Shown: in pieces, positions 34,539-42,682 of the stretch
Position numbering within the stretch: the stretch's first letter is position 1
Layout of the letters: each line of letters starts with the position of its first letter
From: Desulfosporosinus meridiei DSM 13257
GTDB taxonomy: Bacteria; Bacillota; Desulfitobacteriia; Desulfitobacteriales; Desulfitobacteriaceae
Assembly: GCF_000231385.2 (NCBI RefSeq)
Contig: NC_018515.1
Coordinates: 514,501-578,500 of the forward strand
Reading direction: 5' to 3'
DNA: 64,000 nt
Program-made: the position numbers and the translations under genes
The notes under the pieces: model-generated
What the model was told of the DNA's origin: nothing
The model's database searches: none
What the model saw: the letters and a program-made list of their open reading frames with translations, nothing else

Positions 34539-35330
34539 ATGGATGAACTCAGCACTGAACGTACTCCTCTGGCCATCGCGACTGAGATTAATAGGATCAA
34601 ACAAGAGACTGGCAAAACCATGCTTACCAATGCCCTGGAGATCGGCAAGCGCCTAAAGGAGGCCAAGGATCTGCTCCCCTATGGAGAATGGGGAAAATGG
34701 CTGGTGGAATCGGTGAGCTATTCTCAGCGTACAGCCAACAAGCTGATGCAGCTTTATAAAGAATACGGAGATAAACTATTCGCGGACGGCGCGGGGGAAG
34801 GCAGGTCAAATTCGCCGACGTGGGCGAATTTGACCTACAACCAGGCTCTTCTCCTGCTGGGAATTCCGGAAGATGAGCGGGAGGGATTTATCCTGGAGCA
34901 GGATGTTAATCATCTAACTATCCGTGAGCTGAATCGGGCTCTTAAAGAACAGAAGCAAGCTACCCCGGAGAAAGAGCCGGCTCAAGTCACCCCTCTGCCC
35001 AATAATCCCGGGGAAATCAAGATAGAATATCAAACCGTCAAAAAAACCGCCAAACCAATAAGCAGGCCAAAAACTGCGGCCTCCCAAGCCTTTACCACGA
35101 AGTATGAAGAAAAATGCACCGCTTGCCGCCAAACTATCGCCGATGCATTCCAGGAGTTGCTGGAAACCCTTTGCCAATTGGCCAGACTTGATCCTGCGGT
35201 GCAGGAGAAATGCAGCGCAGACGCGAGGGAGCTTGCTGAAAATATGGTGAAAAGGCTTAAAGAGTGGCCGCCTGTTCCCAGGACGAATATGACGACGGTT
35301 GAGACCTACGCTACCCATGAAAGGTGGTAA
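34539..35330 (+). CDS. DUF3102 domain protein
   Basis: A 263-residue soluble protein. Residues ~10-130 match the DUF3102 pattern: NALEIGKRLKEAKDLLPYGE, then SYSQRTANKLMQLYKEYG and TYNQALLLLGIPEDERE. A Pro/Lys-rich linker and a C-terminal part with CTACRQTIADAF follow. DUF3102 proteins are often encoded by phages and mobile elements and have a KilA/ParB-like helical look; the function is unknown. The 210 bases before it hold no supported gene. Confidence 0.75.
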   Translation: MDELSTERTPLAIATEINRIKQETGKTMLTNALEIGKRLKEAKDLLPYGEWGKWLVESVSYSQRTANKLMQLYKEYGDKLFADGAGEGRSNSPTWANLTYNQALLLLGIPEDEREGFILEQDVNHLTIRELNRALKEQKQATPEKEPAQVTPLPNNPGEIKIEYQTVKKTAKPISRPKTAASQAFTTKYEEKCTACRQTIADAFQELLETLCQLARLDPAVQEKCSADARELAENMVKRLKEWPPVPRTNMTTVETYATHERW

Positions 35331-35337
35331 ATTATCT

Positions 35338-35382
35338 AGGTTGCTATTGGCTAAAGGGTTCCATCCGGATTTATATAAATAA
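35338..35382 (+). pseudogene. C-terminal scrap of a FecB/BtuF-like binding-protein gene
   Basis: The 15 codons read RLLLAKGFHPDLYK and stop, nearly the same as the end of the binding protein at 57764-58741 (ELLAKGFHPTLLK). The DNA also matches in and around GGCTAAAGGGTTCCATCCG. Nothing of the gene body remains upstream, where the intact DUF3102 gene ends 7 bases earlier. Confidence 0.75.
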
Positions 35383-35735
35383 GCCGGACATTTTGAAGGG
35401 GACACTTCTCTGCCGGAGGCCCTCGGCTAACTGGGCAGACTTGATCCGGCGATGATGATGTCTATCTTCATCTCTTATTCTTCTGAAGATGGGCCAGAGA
35501 ACTTAAGAAATCTGAGGCATGACAATCATCATGTAGGCTGGTCTCGTGATAGTGGAAAAGAGCCGTAAAGAGGCTCTTTTTTGGTTTGTCACAGATGAGG
35601 GTTTGAACACATATGCTTTGAGTAAGGTTGTTCAACTAGATCTGCATTTTTGACTAAGGCTGCATGGGAAGATAGGGAGAGGATGTGAGTCAGCGAGGGT
35701 AGGGGCAATAATAGATAGGATATGGGGGGGGTTAT
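35383..35735 (+). other. Gene-poor stretch with terminator at 35556-35583
   Basis: AAAAGAGCC (35556-35564) pairs with GGCTCTTTT (35572-35580) and runs into T, a clear intrinsic terminator. The 170 bases before it contain stop-broken frames without recognisable homology. The segment GGAGGCCC...CAGACTT near 35414-35446 loosely resembles 55735-55775 in the transporter island. Confidence 0.6.
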
Positions 35736-36182
35736 ATGAGTATTCCACTAAAAGAAAAGGTCGTAAAAGAATTAGAAGGGTATCTGAAAACTGACCTTTA
35801 CCAAGTTCCAAGGAGACTGATACTGTTTAACGGCATATTAAACGATGGAAGTACTGTGACTGTTTGTACGCCACAGAGTAAGTTAATTCCCAGAGGGTGT
35901 GGGCGTATTGAACTAACGACGTTTCAAGTGTCAATATTGAACAATGCTGACCATTCGATTCTTGCCTTTCGCCTAGAAGATAATCGAGTTTATTACTTGG
36001 ACTTCTGTAACTTGAAGCCCTATCTTACAGAGGAAGCAGCTTACTACAGCGAAAAACGAGGAATAACCCTTTGGCAACTTTATATTTGGTCTCACTGTAT
36101 TCAAATATTACGGAGCAAGAATCGCCTGGCCATATCCCCCAATCGCTTAACAGAGTTGGGAGATCATTACTTGGCACTCTGA
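35736..36182 (+). CDS. Hypothetical protein
   Basis: A 148-residue soluble protein that I do not recognise. It is mixed alpha/beta in look, with ILNDGSTVTVCTPQSKLIPR and FRLEDNRVYYLDFCNLKPYL, and no signal or membrane segment. The ATG at 35736 has GGGGGG just upstream. It stands alone; the 350 bases after it hold only a weak AGGCAAG...CTTGCCT hairpin (36411-36473). Confidence 0.6.
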   Translation: MSIPLKEKVVKELEGYLKTDLYQVPRRLILFNGILNDGSTVTVCTPQSKLIPRGCGRIELTTFQVSILNNADHSILAFRLEDNRVYYLDFCNLKPYLTEEAAYYSEKRGITLWQLYIWSHCIQILRSKNRLAISPNRLTELGDHYLAL

Positions 36183-36531
36183 TCATAGGGAAAAACAGGC
36201 TCTCCGATTCCCTTAAGGGGGCAATTGAAAATTTATATAGAAAATGAACGTGAGCCTAGTGGTGCCGGTGTAGCCCTAGATATGTTGTGCAGAGAATTTG
36301 TCTAGTTTGTTGAAGGACTGCAGGATATAATAAATAGTATCTAACTCCGCTTTATCGGCCTTCGATTAACTCCAGCCTGGCTGAGGCGTAGTCTTACTGT
36401 TTAAACGTAAAAAGGCAAGTAGATAGAATCGTTTTAACAAATTTCCTATTTATGATCTTTCTAAGCTTGCCTATTTTATGTGGTAATCCGATTAATCCTG
36501 TAGGTATATGGAGATTTGGAGGTGTTTTTTT

Positions 36532-36861
36532 ATGATTTCCTCAAGAGTAATTGAATGGATAATTCAACAAGCTGTTGACAGAGGAGAGTTCGAAAATTTA
36601 CCTGGAGAGGGAAAACCTTTAAAGCTTGACCCCATTAACTCCTATTTATCTAAAGAACAAGTAATAATGAATAAGATGCTTAAAGACTCTGGGCTATTAC
36701 CAATTGAAATATTAATACGAAAAGAAATCGATGATATTGAACAGAAACTTGAGGATTCCAAAAACGTGAGTGAGCAAAATGTCTTAAAAGCAAAACTAAA
36801 AGAATTAGAGATTAAGTATGATATACAGGTGGAGGCACGTCGAAATTTCTTTGATAACTAG
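36532..36861 (+). CDS. DUF1992 (DnaJ-homologue C28-like) small protein
   Basis: A 109-residue helical protein with VIEWIIQQAVDRGEFENLPG, EGKPLKLDP and LPIEILIRKEID, the signature of the DUF1992 domain. The start is ATG 36532, behind GGAGGTG; the frame extends eight codons upstream without a site. It is a single gene. Family function is unknown. Confidence 0.88.
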   Translation: MISSRVIEWIIQQAVDRGEFENLPGEGKPLKLDPINSYLSKEQVIMNKMLKDSGLLPIEILIRKEIDDIEQKLEDSKNVSEQNVLKAKLKELEIKYDIQVEARRNFFDN

Positions 36862-36956
36862 GTGATTTCATCTTTCAGACCTTATGGTTTATTTATAAAA
36901 TGTCTAAGAGATTCATGAAGTAAGCGAATCCAAATATTGTTCATAAACAAACTAAT

Positions 36957-38126
36957 GTGCTGATATATTGTTTATGGGTGATTGATATTCGTATTAACTT
37001 AAATGAAGCCATCTATCTTCTTACAGGGTGGGTTACCTTATTTATTATAGGTACTGATTTGTTTGTCATATCTCCTTTGTTACCGTTTATTGCTATAGAA
37101 TATGAAATTACCCCTGCTGTTGCAGGGTGGCTAGTTAGTGTTTTTTCACTAATGTATGCGATTAGTGCCCCACTTTTTGGATGGTTTTCAGATCGCAAAG
37201 GTCGCCGATTTTTTATTGTTTTCGGTTTATTATTATTTTCATTAGCCAATTTTTTGACAGCCATATCTTCTTCATTTGCAATGTTAATAGCCAGTCGTAT
37301 TTTTGCTGGTTTATCTGTTGCGTCAATAACCCCTTTAGTCTATGCAATTATTGGCGATACAGCATTGCCTGAACGCAGGGGAGTATGGCTTTCTACTGTA
37401 GTATCAGGACATCTTATGGCTTTATGGGCAGGAGCACCTATCGGAATTCTATTAGAACAATTTCTAGGATGGCGTTCTGTTTTTATTAGTTTAGCTACAT
37501 TTGCTGCTTTACTGTCAATCTTAAACTTTAGAGTATGGGCGTCAATAAATAGAGTACCTTCAGCTGAGGCACAGAGAAAAGGAAATGCTTTAAAAATTAT
37601 TTCTGCAGTGAGTGTAACAACTTTTTGGGCAATTGCCATGTATGCTCTTTATGTATTTCTTGGAACAGGATTGGTTTTATATAACCATTTTTCTTCAAGT
37701 GAATTAGCAACCTCCATTACTGCCTACGGTATAGGAGCCGTAACTGGTAGTTTATCCAGTGGAAGAGTTACAGATAAAATTGGTGCAAGAATGGTATCAA
37801 TATTCAGTACAGCCATGCTTATTGGTATACTTAACTTATTAGGTTTTTGCTTTTCATCGGGAATTTGGGTTTATCTTTTGTTATTTTTGTGGGCATTTAT
37901 TGGATATACCTCTTTTTCTTCATATCAGGCCCGTTTAGCAGAGGAATTCTCAGAAACTCGTGGTATAGCACTTGCACTAAACAACACAGCACTATATATT
38001 GGGATTACGCTTGGCTCCGTGCTGGGAGGTTTTATTATTACAAAATGGGGATTTTTTATTTTGCCATTTATCTGTAGTGGGGTAGCCTTAATAAGCAGCG
38101 TAATAAGCATCAAAAGGAAAGTATAA
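36957..38126 (+). CDS. MFS transporter, DHA1-like drug/arabinose exporter
   Basis: A 389-residue protein with twelve predicted spans. It has the MFS motif GWFSDRKGRR after TM2 and SRIFAGLSVASITPLVYAII in TM4, a pattern seen in multidrug and sugar effluxers of the DHA1 group. The annotated start is GTG 36957 without a good ribosome-binding site, so the N-terminus is uncertain. Its base composition is more A/T-rich than its neighbours, which hints at transfer. No regulator is adjacent. Substrate unknown. Confidence 0.85.
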   Translation: MLIYCLWVIDIRINLNEAIYLLTGWVTLFIIGTDLFVISPLLPFIAIEYEITPAVAGWLVSVFSLMYAISAPLFGWFSDRKGRRFFIVFGLLLFSLANFLTAISSSFAMLIASRIFAGLSVASITPLVYAIIGDTALPERRGVWLSTVVSGHLMALWAGAPIGILLEQFLGWRSVFISLATFAALLSILNFRVWASINRVPSAEAQRKGNALKIISAVSVTTFWAIAMYALYVFLGTGLVLYNHFSSSELATSITAYGIGAVTGSLSSGRVTDKIGARMVSIFSTAMLIGILNLLGFCFSSGIWVYLLLFLWAFIGYTSFSSYQARLAEEFSETRGIALALNNTALYIGITLGSVLGGFIITKWGFFILPFICSGVALISSVISIKRKV

Positions 38127-38415
38127 ACTTCTAAAGTACGTAACATTAATACTTTAGTACTGAAATCGTAGGATGGTTCTAAGGAAACAAATTACTTCGG
38201 ATATGTCAGATATGAAGACCATAATGAAATTATTATGGCACGGGGTACATCGGCGTTTGGCGCTCGTCCGGCACCGCGCCTATCCCAGTGGGATGCTTCT
38301 CCTCGAATATGAGGTGCAACAGGCTGCGGAAGGCACGAATGAATTTTAAAATAATGCCTGATTTTTATTAGCAGGATTATTCTTATCTTACGACGTATTA
38401 TGTGAATATAAAAGC
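38127..38415. other. Gene-free stretch
   Basis: No supported gene, RNA or clear terminator. The centre (38235-38335) is G/C-rich compared with the A/T-rich MFS gene on one side. An 81-codon minus-strand frame here has no recognisable features. Confidence 0.4.
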
Positions 38416-39243
38416 CTACCGAACCCTGAGTTGCCAAAAGGCCACGGCGCTGGCTGCAGCAACGTTCAGAGAGTCCACGTTATGGGACATGGGGATGCAC
38501 GCGGTGTAATCGCAGTCAGCAATCGTGCAGGGTGCCAGTCCATTACCTTCTGAGCCCAATACGATAGCAAGCTTTTCCTCTGCCATGAGCTGCGGATCGT
38601 CTATGCTGACAGCGTTATCATTTAAAGCCATGGCAACGGTCTTAAAGCCCAGCTTGCGCAGACTCTTCATGCCCTGCTGCGGCCACTGCGAGGGCTCGCT
38701 GCCAATACGGGCCCATGGTACTTGGAAGATGGTACCCATGCTCACCCTCACCGCACGCCGGCACAGTGGGTCACAGCATGAGGGGGTAAGCAACACGGTA
38801 TCGATGCCTAGCGCCGCGGCCGAGCGAAAAATGGCACCGACGTTGGTAGAGTCCGCAATACCTTCCAGCACAGCCACTCGACTTGCACCGGCACACGCCT
38901 CCTCAACGCTAGGTAGATGAGGACGCCGCATGGCACACAGCACACCGCGGGTCAGCTGAAAGCCAGTCAGCCCTGCTAGCAGGTTGCTATCGGCAGTATA
39001 GACGGGGACATCTCCGCAGCGGGTGATTATACCGTGCGCCTGCCCTGCAATGTATTTGCGCTCCATCAAAAGTGAAATAGGCTCGCACCCAGCGTCGAGG
39101 GCAAGTCCAATTACCTTGGTACTCTCCGCGATAAAGATGCCCATCTCCGGTTCCAACCGGTTGCGCAGCTGTGTTTCCGTCAGGCGAGCAAAGACATCCA
39201 AATTGGATGATGAAAAATCGCGTATCTCAATGATATTTGACAT
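38416..39243 (-). CDS. SpoU/TrmH-type RNA 2'-O-methyltransferase
   Basis: A 275-residue SPOUT methyltransferase. The C-terminal half holds the knot motifs LEGIADSTNVGAIFRSAAAL (motif 1), AIVLGSEGNGLA (motif 2) and CIPMSHNVDSLNVAAASAVA (motif 3), with a substrate-binding domain in the N-terminal half. It methylates a ribose in rRNA or tRNA; the target is unknown. The gene is G/C-richer than its surroundings, suggesting transfer. No partner gene. Confidence 0.9.
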   Translation of the reverse strand: MSNIIEIRDFSSSNLDVFARLTETQLRNRLEPEMGIFIAESTKVIGLALDAGCEPISLLMERKYIAGQAHGIITRCGDVPVYTADSNLLAGLTGFQLTRGVLCAMRRPHLPSVEEACAGASRVAVLEGIADSTNVGAIFRSAAALGIDTVLLTPSCCDPLCRRAVRVSMGTIFQVPWARIGSEPSQWPQQGMKSLRKLGFKTVAMALNDNAVSIDDPQLMAEEKLAIVLGSEGNGLAPCTIADCDYTACIPMSHNVDSLNVAAASAVAFWQLRVR

Positions 39244-39303
39244 CTTATCTCCTTATATTTGAGGTTAGTGGTAACATACAAATAAAGATTAAGCTCATTA
39301 TTA

Positions 39304-39471
39304 TTACTTTCTTTTTTCGCTTAATAATCTTTCCTTATTAGGTCTGGTGTCATCCATTAAGAAGTCAGCCCAATCAAATCCAAGTTTATCTCTATTTTCT
39401 TGCCAGTACAATAGGCGGTCAGAATAATAGATTATCTTTTCGCTGACTGGTTTTGGAAAGTTATCTTCCCC
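39304..39471 (-). pseudogene. Short unidentified coding fragment
   Basis: Reading leftward, the frame gives DNFPKPVSEKIIYYSDRLLY then WQENRDKLGFDWADFLMDD and stops. The composition looks protein-like, but the frame starts at a terminator hairpin and lacks a start codon. It seems to be the C-terminal piece of a deleted gene; the family is not recognised. Confidence 0.35.
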
Positions 39472-39497
39472 CGACTAATTTTCGGGGGAACTTTTTT
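39466..39497 (+). terminator. Terminator hairpin next to the fragment
   Basis: TTCCCCCGA (39466-39474) pairs with TCGGGGGAA (39482-39490), followed by CTTTTTTG. It is a textbook plus-strand terminator, although no plus-strand gene precedes it closely; it probably belonged to a deleted gene. Confidence 0.75.
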
Positions 39498-39718
39498 GTA
39501 CTAAATCAGTAGGAAGATGATGTCTGCAAGAAGAGTAATCCGTCGAAACAGCGTCATGAAATAGGGCTAATGCGTGCGAAGACAGTGCCTTCGTATGGGT
39601 GCCAGCTAGGTTTTCTAATTGGAATGATTGTCCTAAAAAAGGGGATGAGTCGCGGGGAAGGGCTAAGGGCACGGGCCTGGGGCTGGCCATTGCCTAGTAG
39701 CAACGCCGGACTCAACAT

Positions 39719-40415
39719 TTGATACGAAACAAATTGACTCCATTCCATCCGATAAAACGATATACCCTTGCGATTTCTAGTTTGCCAGTTGAGTTTCAGG
39801 GATTCACTATTCTCCATTTGACTGATTTACATAGCAAGGAATACGGAGATGGTCAAAGGAATTTAATTGAGTTGATTAACCGACAACAATTTGATGCAGT
39901 TGCAATTACAGGTGATTTAGTTGATAAGAGTAACCCTAATATGGAACCAGCAATATCTTTAGTGAAAGGCTTGCATTCTAAACCTGTTTTTTTGTTCCTG
40001 GAAATCATGAGTGGTGGACAGATTACCAAATCAAGTCTCCATTGGAAGCCCAAGGGGTACATATACTGGACAACGGACATTTCAAATATAACATAGGCAA
40101 TTCTTATATCTGGATAATGGGTGTCGACGATCCCTGTCTAGGAAGAGATCAATTAGATATAGCACTGGCAGGCGTCTCGGATTCTGTACCTAAGGTTTTA
40201 TTAGCACATGCTCCTAACATATTTTCTAAGGCTATCAAAGACAATATTGATTTAGTTTTAGTAGGACATACGCATGGTGGACAAGTCAGATTACCATTGG
40301 TTGGTGCAGTGATAGCACCGGGGCAAGGATTTTTCCTGAGTTTGATTACGGGCAATTTACTTCCGGTTCTACGAAAATGATTATCAATGGTGGTTTAGGC
40401 GAAAGCGTTTTACCG
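39719..40415 (+). pseudogene. YkuE-like metallophosphoesterase, two frameshifts and lost C-terminus
   Basis: The frame starts GFTILHLTDLHSKEYGDGQ and VAITGDLVDKSN (metal-binding DLH and GDLVD motifs). At 39986-39992 a run of seven T breaks it; one more T would give VFFVPGNHEWWTDYQ, restoring the GNHE motif. The second part runs VLLAHAPNIF and VLVGHTHGGQVRLP. At 40329-40333 another T-run is one short; an added T gives GQGFFPEFDYGQF then NGGLGESVLP. The usual last residues are replaced by unrelated sequence at about 40400. The N-terminal membrane segment of the family is also absent. Confidence 0.85.
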
Positions 40416-40690
40416 CAGCCGCTTTCGCCCACTAAACCCAGACAAGATCCGGGTTTTATAGACATAGAGACGTTTATAAGGACCTGGGTGATCTTTTTTA
40501 TGCCAAAAAGGATTGCGGCAGGTGTACTCCTTAGAGATGTTCTTTACTTCAAGAACAGACATCTGCGGCGACCTCCTCCCCTTTAGCATAGATCAGGCAT
40601 TTCACAGTACGGCCAACTAAGCCGTAATCCTTCATCTCGAATGTTTGGAGGTAAGTACAGCGTCTATGAAAGGACAACCAGCTTTAATTT
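40396..40690 (-). pseudogene. Relics of two Nik/Dpp-type ABC ATPase genes
   Basis: Reading leftward: FHRRCTYLQTFEM then KDYGLVGRTVKCLIYAKGEE, the cysteine-rich C-terminus of a DppD/NikD-type ATPase with one base lost before FHRRC. An AGGAGG box follows (plus 40571-40579), then ATG 40562 and MSVLEVKNISKEYTCRNPFW. After a shift comes VLINVSMSIKPGSCLGLVGE then SGCGKT, the Walker A of a DppF/NikE-type ATPase. The gene breaks off there and joins the metallophosphoesterase relic. Its orientation is opposite to the intact Nik operon that starts at 40942. Confidence 0.8.
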
Positions 40691-40770
40691 TTAAAATATT
40701 AGTATTGAGCAGGAATTTACCGCGAGTGTGTAGAAATCAAAAGTTAATATAGACAGAATATGAAATCACA

Positions 40771-40844
40771 AGCAAAACCACGAAGGTATTGCAAAGACCA
40801 TGGAGGTTTGGCCCGGTAGGGGTCAGCTTCATGGTCTTTTTTAT
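40771..40844 (+). ncRNA. Metal-operon leader RNA, copy 1
   Basis: Hairpin P1 (40772-40792): GCAA/TTGC and ACC/GGT around loop ACGAA. Hairpin P2 (40794-40838): AAGACCATGGAG with CTTCATGGTCTT, then TGGCCC with GGGTCA around GGTAG, followed by T6. Compared with the other copies, the inner stem of P2 changes on both sides together. It is located 98 bases before the methyltransferase-NikBCDEA operon. It looks like an attenuator or riboswitch leader ending in a terminator. Confidence 0.8.
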
Positions 40845-40941
40845 TGTTGCTTTCGGGTCTGGTGATTTTTCAGAGGCTAACCCCATGCCGCTGCCGCGGC
40901 ACCAGAAGATGACTAAATGATTGAAGAATGGAGTGAAAGAG

Positions 40942-41688
40942 ATGGAAATGTATACTAGGATTAAAAATTACTGGGAGGGGGAAGCCTCTCGCTACAGTGA
41001 AGGAATTTGGAAAGAGATGAACAGCTTCAAGAAACAAGCCTGGGCAGAATTAATTGAGCATTACAGGCCGAGGGGTAATCCGTTAAAGGTTCTGGATATC
41101 GGCACTGGACCAGGCTTTTTTGCTATGCTGGCTGCTGAAATGGGACATATTGTGACAGCCACGGATTGCACCCAAAATATGCTCCTAGAAGCGCAAAACA
41201 ACATCCGTCAAATAGGTTTGCAAGCGGAGTTTTTGCTGATGGATTCTCATGAGCTTTCTTTTGCCGATAATTCCTTTGATCTGATTCTTTGCCGAAATCT
41301 GACTTGGACTCTGTACAACCCACTGGCAGCCTATAAGGAATGGCAGCGGGTTCTAAAGCGGAGAGGACGATTGTTGATTTTTGATGCTAACTGGAACTTG
41401 CGTTTGAACGACCCTGAAAGACAGGCCCAATACTTGGCGGACATGGCTGAAGCCGAAAGAAGAGGGATTCATCGTCGGGGGCATGTCGATCCGGAGGAAG
41501 GAGACCGCATAGCCAAAGATCTGTTTTTGAGTACCCGCCTGCGCCCCCATTGGGATGCCGGTGCCTTGATCGATCTTGGGTTTAAGGAAGTATTTATCAA
41601 TACCGATATTACAAACCGTACCTGGGATGAAGAAGATAAGATTCTTTACAAGTCGACTCCTATGTTCCTGGTAGGGGGAGAAAAGTGA
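40942..41688 (+). CDS. Class I SAM-dependent methyltransferase 1 of metal-transport operon
   Basis: A 248-residue methyltransferase with SAM-binding motif I VLDIGTGPGFFAMLAAEMGH (~50-70), the acidic end of beta2 in TATDCTQNML, and post-motif LCRNLTWTLYNPLAAYKEW and KRRGRLLIFDANWNL. The substrate is unknown. It belongs to a family with four intact members in this island (also 47074, 58972, 59798), all with N-terminal KNYW/ENYW-like and C-terminal RTSPMF-like ends. ATG 40942 follows GGAGTG. It leads an operon behind leader RNA copy 1. Confidence 0.88.
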   Translation: MEMYTRIKNYWEGEASRYSEGIWKEMNSFKKQAWAELIEHYRPRGNPLKVLDIGTGPGFFAMLAAEMGHIVTATDCTQNMLLEAQNNIRQIGLQAEFLLMDSHELSFADNSFDLILCRNLTWTLYNPLAAYKEWQRVLKRRGRLLIFDANWNLRLNDPERQAQYLADMAEAERRGIHRRGHVDPEEGDRIAKDLFLSTRLRPHWDAGALIDLGFKEVFINTDITNRTWDEEDKILYKSTPMFLVGGEK

Positions 41689-41695
41689 GCAGACT

Positions 41696-42631
41696 ATGAA
41701 AAAATTTGAACTCATCATTAAACGGGTGCTTCAAGTCATTCCCATGCTGCTGATCGTCAGCATATTGGCCTTTGCCTTAAGTAATCTCTCCTCTGGTGAT
41801 GTTGCGGAAATAACCATACGCAGCGAAGGCTTAGAGGTTACGGAACAAAACCTTGCCGCAGTAAGGGAAGAACTGGGGCTGAATGCAGCGCTGCCGGTTC
41901 AATATCTTAACTGGCTGACTAAAGCCGCTAGATTTGATTTTGGGGTATCCTTTCAAACCAAAAAATCTGTTTCAGAGGAAATAATCTCTAGATTTCCCGC
42001 AACTCTGAAGCTGGCTATCACAGCAATGTCTATTTCCGTTCTCTTGGCTATACCAATCGCCCTTATTTCAGCCAGATACAAGGACTCCATTATCGATCAT
42101 TTTTTTAGAATCCTATCTACTGTAGGGGTTACAATGCCGGATTTCTGGCTGGGTCTGATGCTTTTATATATTTTCGCAGTTCAGTTGAAGATGGTTCCGG
42201 TTATTTCCGGAAGTAAATGGCAGAATATTTTCCTGCCGGCGTTTACCCTTAGTGTCAGTCATATAGCTGTCTATACCAGGATTTTAAGAAATAATCTCCT
42301 GGAAATTAATAACCTTGATTATATGAGAGCGGCAAGAGCCAGAGGGCTCAGCCAAAACGCTGCCTTGCTGAGGCATGGCTTAAAAAACGCGGTGCTTCCC
42401 TGCATAACCCTGATAGGAGTGGATTTCGGACATCTATTAGCAGGTCAGTTTGCCTGTGAGACCATCTTTTCCTGGAATGGAATCGGGAAATTTGCCATCG
42501 ACAGTATTAAACTCAAAGACTTGCCGGTTATCCAAGGCTATATCATGATCGTTGCTGTTACCTTCATTGTCGTAAATCTCTTCCTGGATATTTTATACCT
42601 TTATATAGATCCTAAGATACAACTTAAGTAA
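41696..42631 (+). CDS. ABC permease, NikB type (methyltransferase operon 1)
   Basis: A 311-residue permease with about six spans. It carries the NikB/DppB pattern: VLQVIPMLLIVSILAFALSN at the start, SSGDVAEITIRSEG after TM1, and EINNLDYMRAARARGLSQNA then HGLKNAVLPCITLIG in the coupling loop. It starts 7 bases after the methyltransferase. The charged extracytoplasmic segment after TM1 is of the nickel-type form and resembles that of the permease at 62278-63225, its closest paralogue here. Confidence 0.92.
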   Translation: MKKFELIIKRVLQVIPMLLIVSILAFALSNLSSGDVAEITIRSEGLEVTEQNLAAVREELGLNAALPVQYLNWLTKAARFDFGVSFQTKKSVSEEIISRFPATLKLAITAMSISVLLAIPIALISARYKDSIIDHFFRILSTVGVTMPDFWLGLMLLYIFAVQLKMVPVISGSKWQNIFLPAFTLSVSHIAVYTRILRNNLLEINNLDYMRAARARGLSQNAALLRHGLKNAVLPCITLIGVDFGHLLAGQFACETIFSWNGIGKFAIDSIKLKDLPVIQGYIMIVAVTFIVVNLFLDILYLYIDPKIQLK

Positions 42632-42682
42632 GAGGAAGTACCAGGAATATACCTTTTCGTTGCCTGAGAGAGGGATGGTTTT

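Noticed and set aside
38192-38437. An 81-codon minus-strand frame next to the SpoU gene
   Set aside because: Odd composition and overlap with the SpoU gene end; no homology seen.
40386-40440. The GGCGAAAGCG...CGCTTTCGCC hairpin considered as a terminator
   Set aside because: It is better explained as the joint between two oppositely oriented gene relics, and it has no U-run.
42655-42680. TGCCTGAGAGAGGGATGG before the NikC-type gene, considered as a thiamine (TPP) riboswitch
   Set aside because: Only the CTGAGA string is present. The other conserved TPP elements and any terminator are missing.
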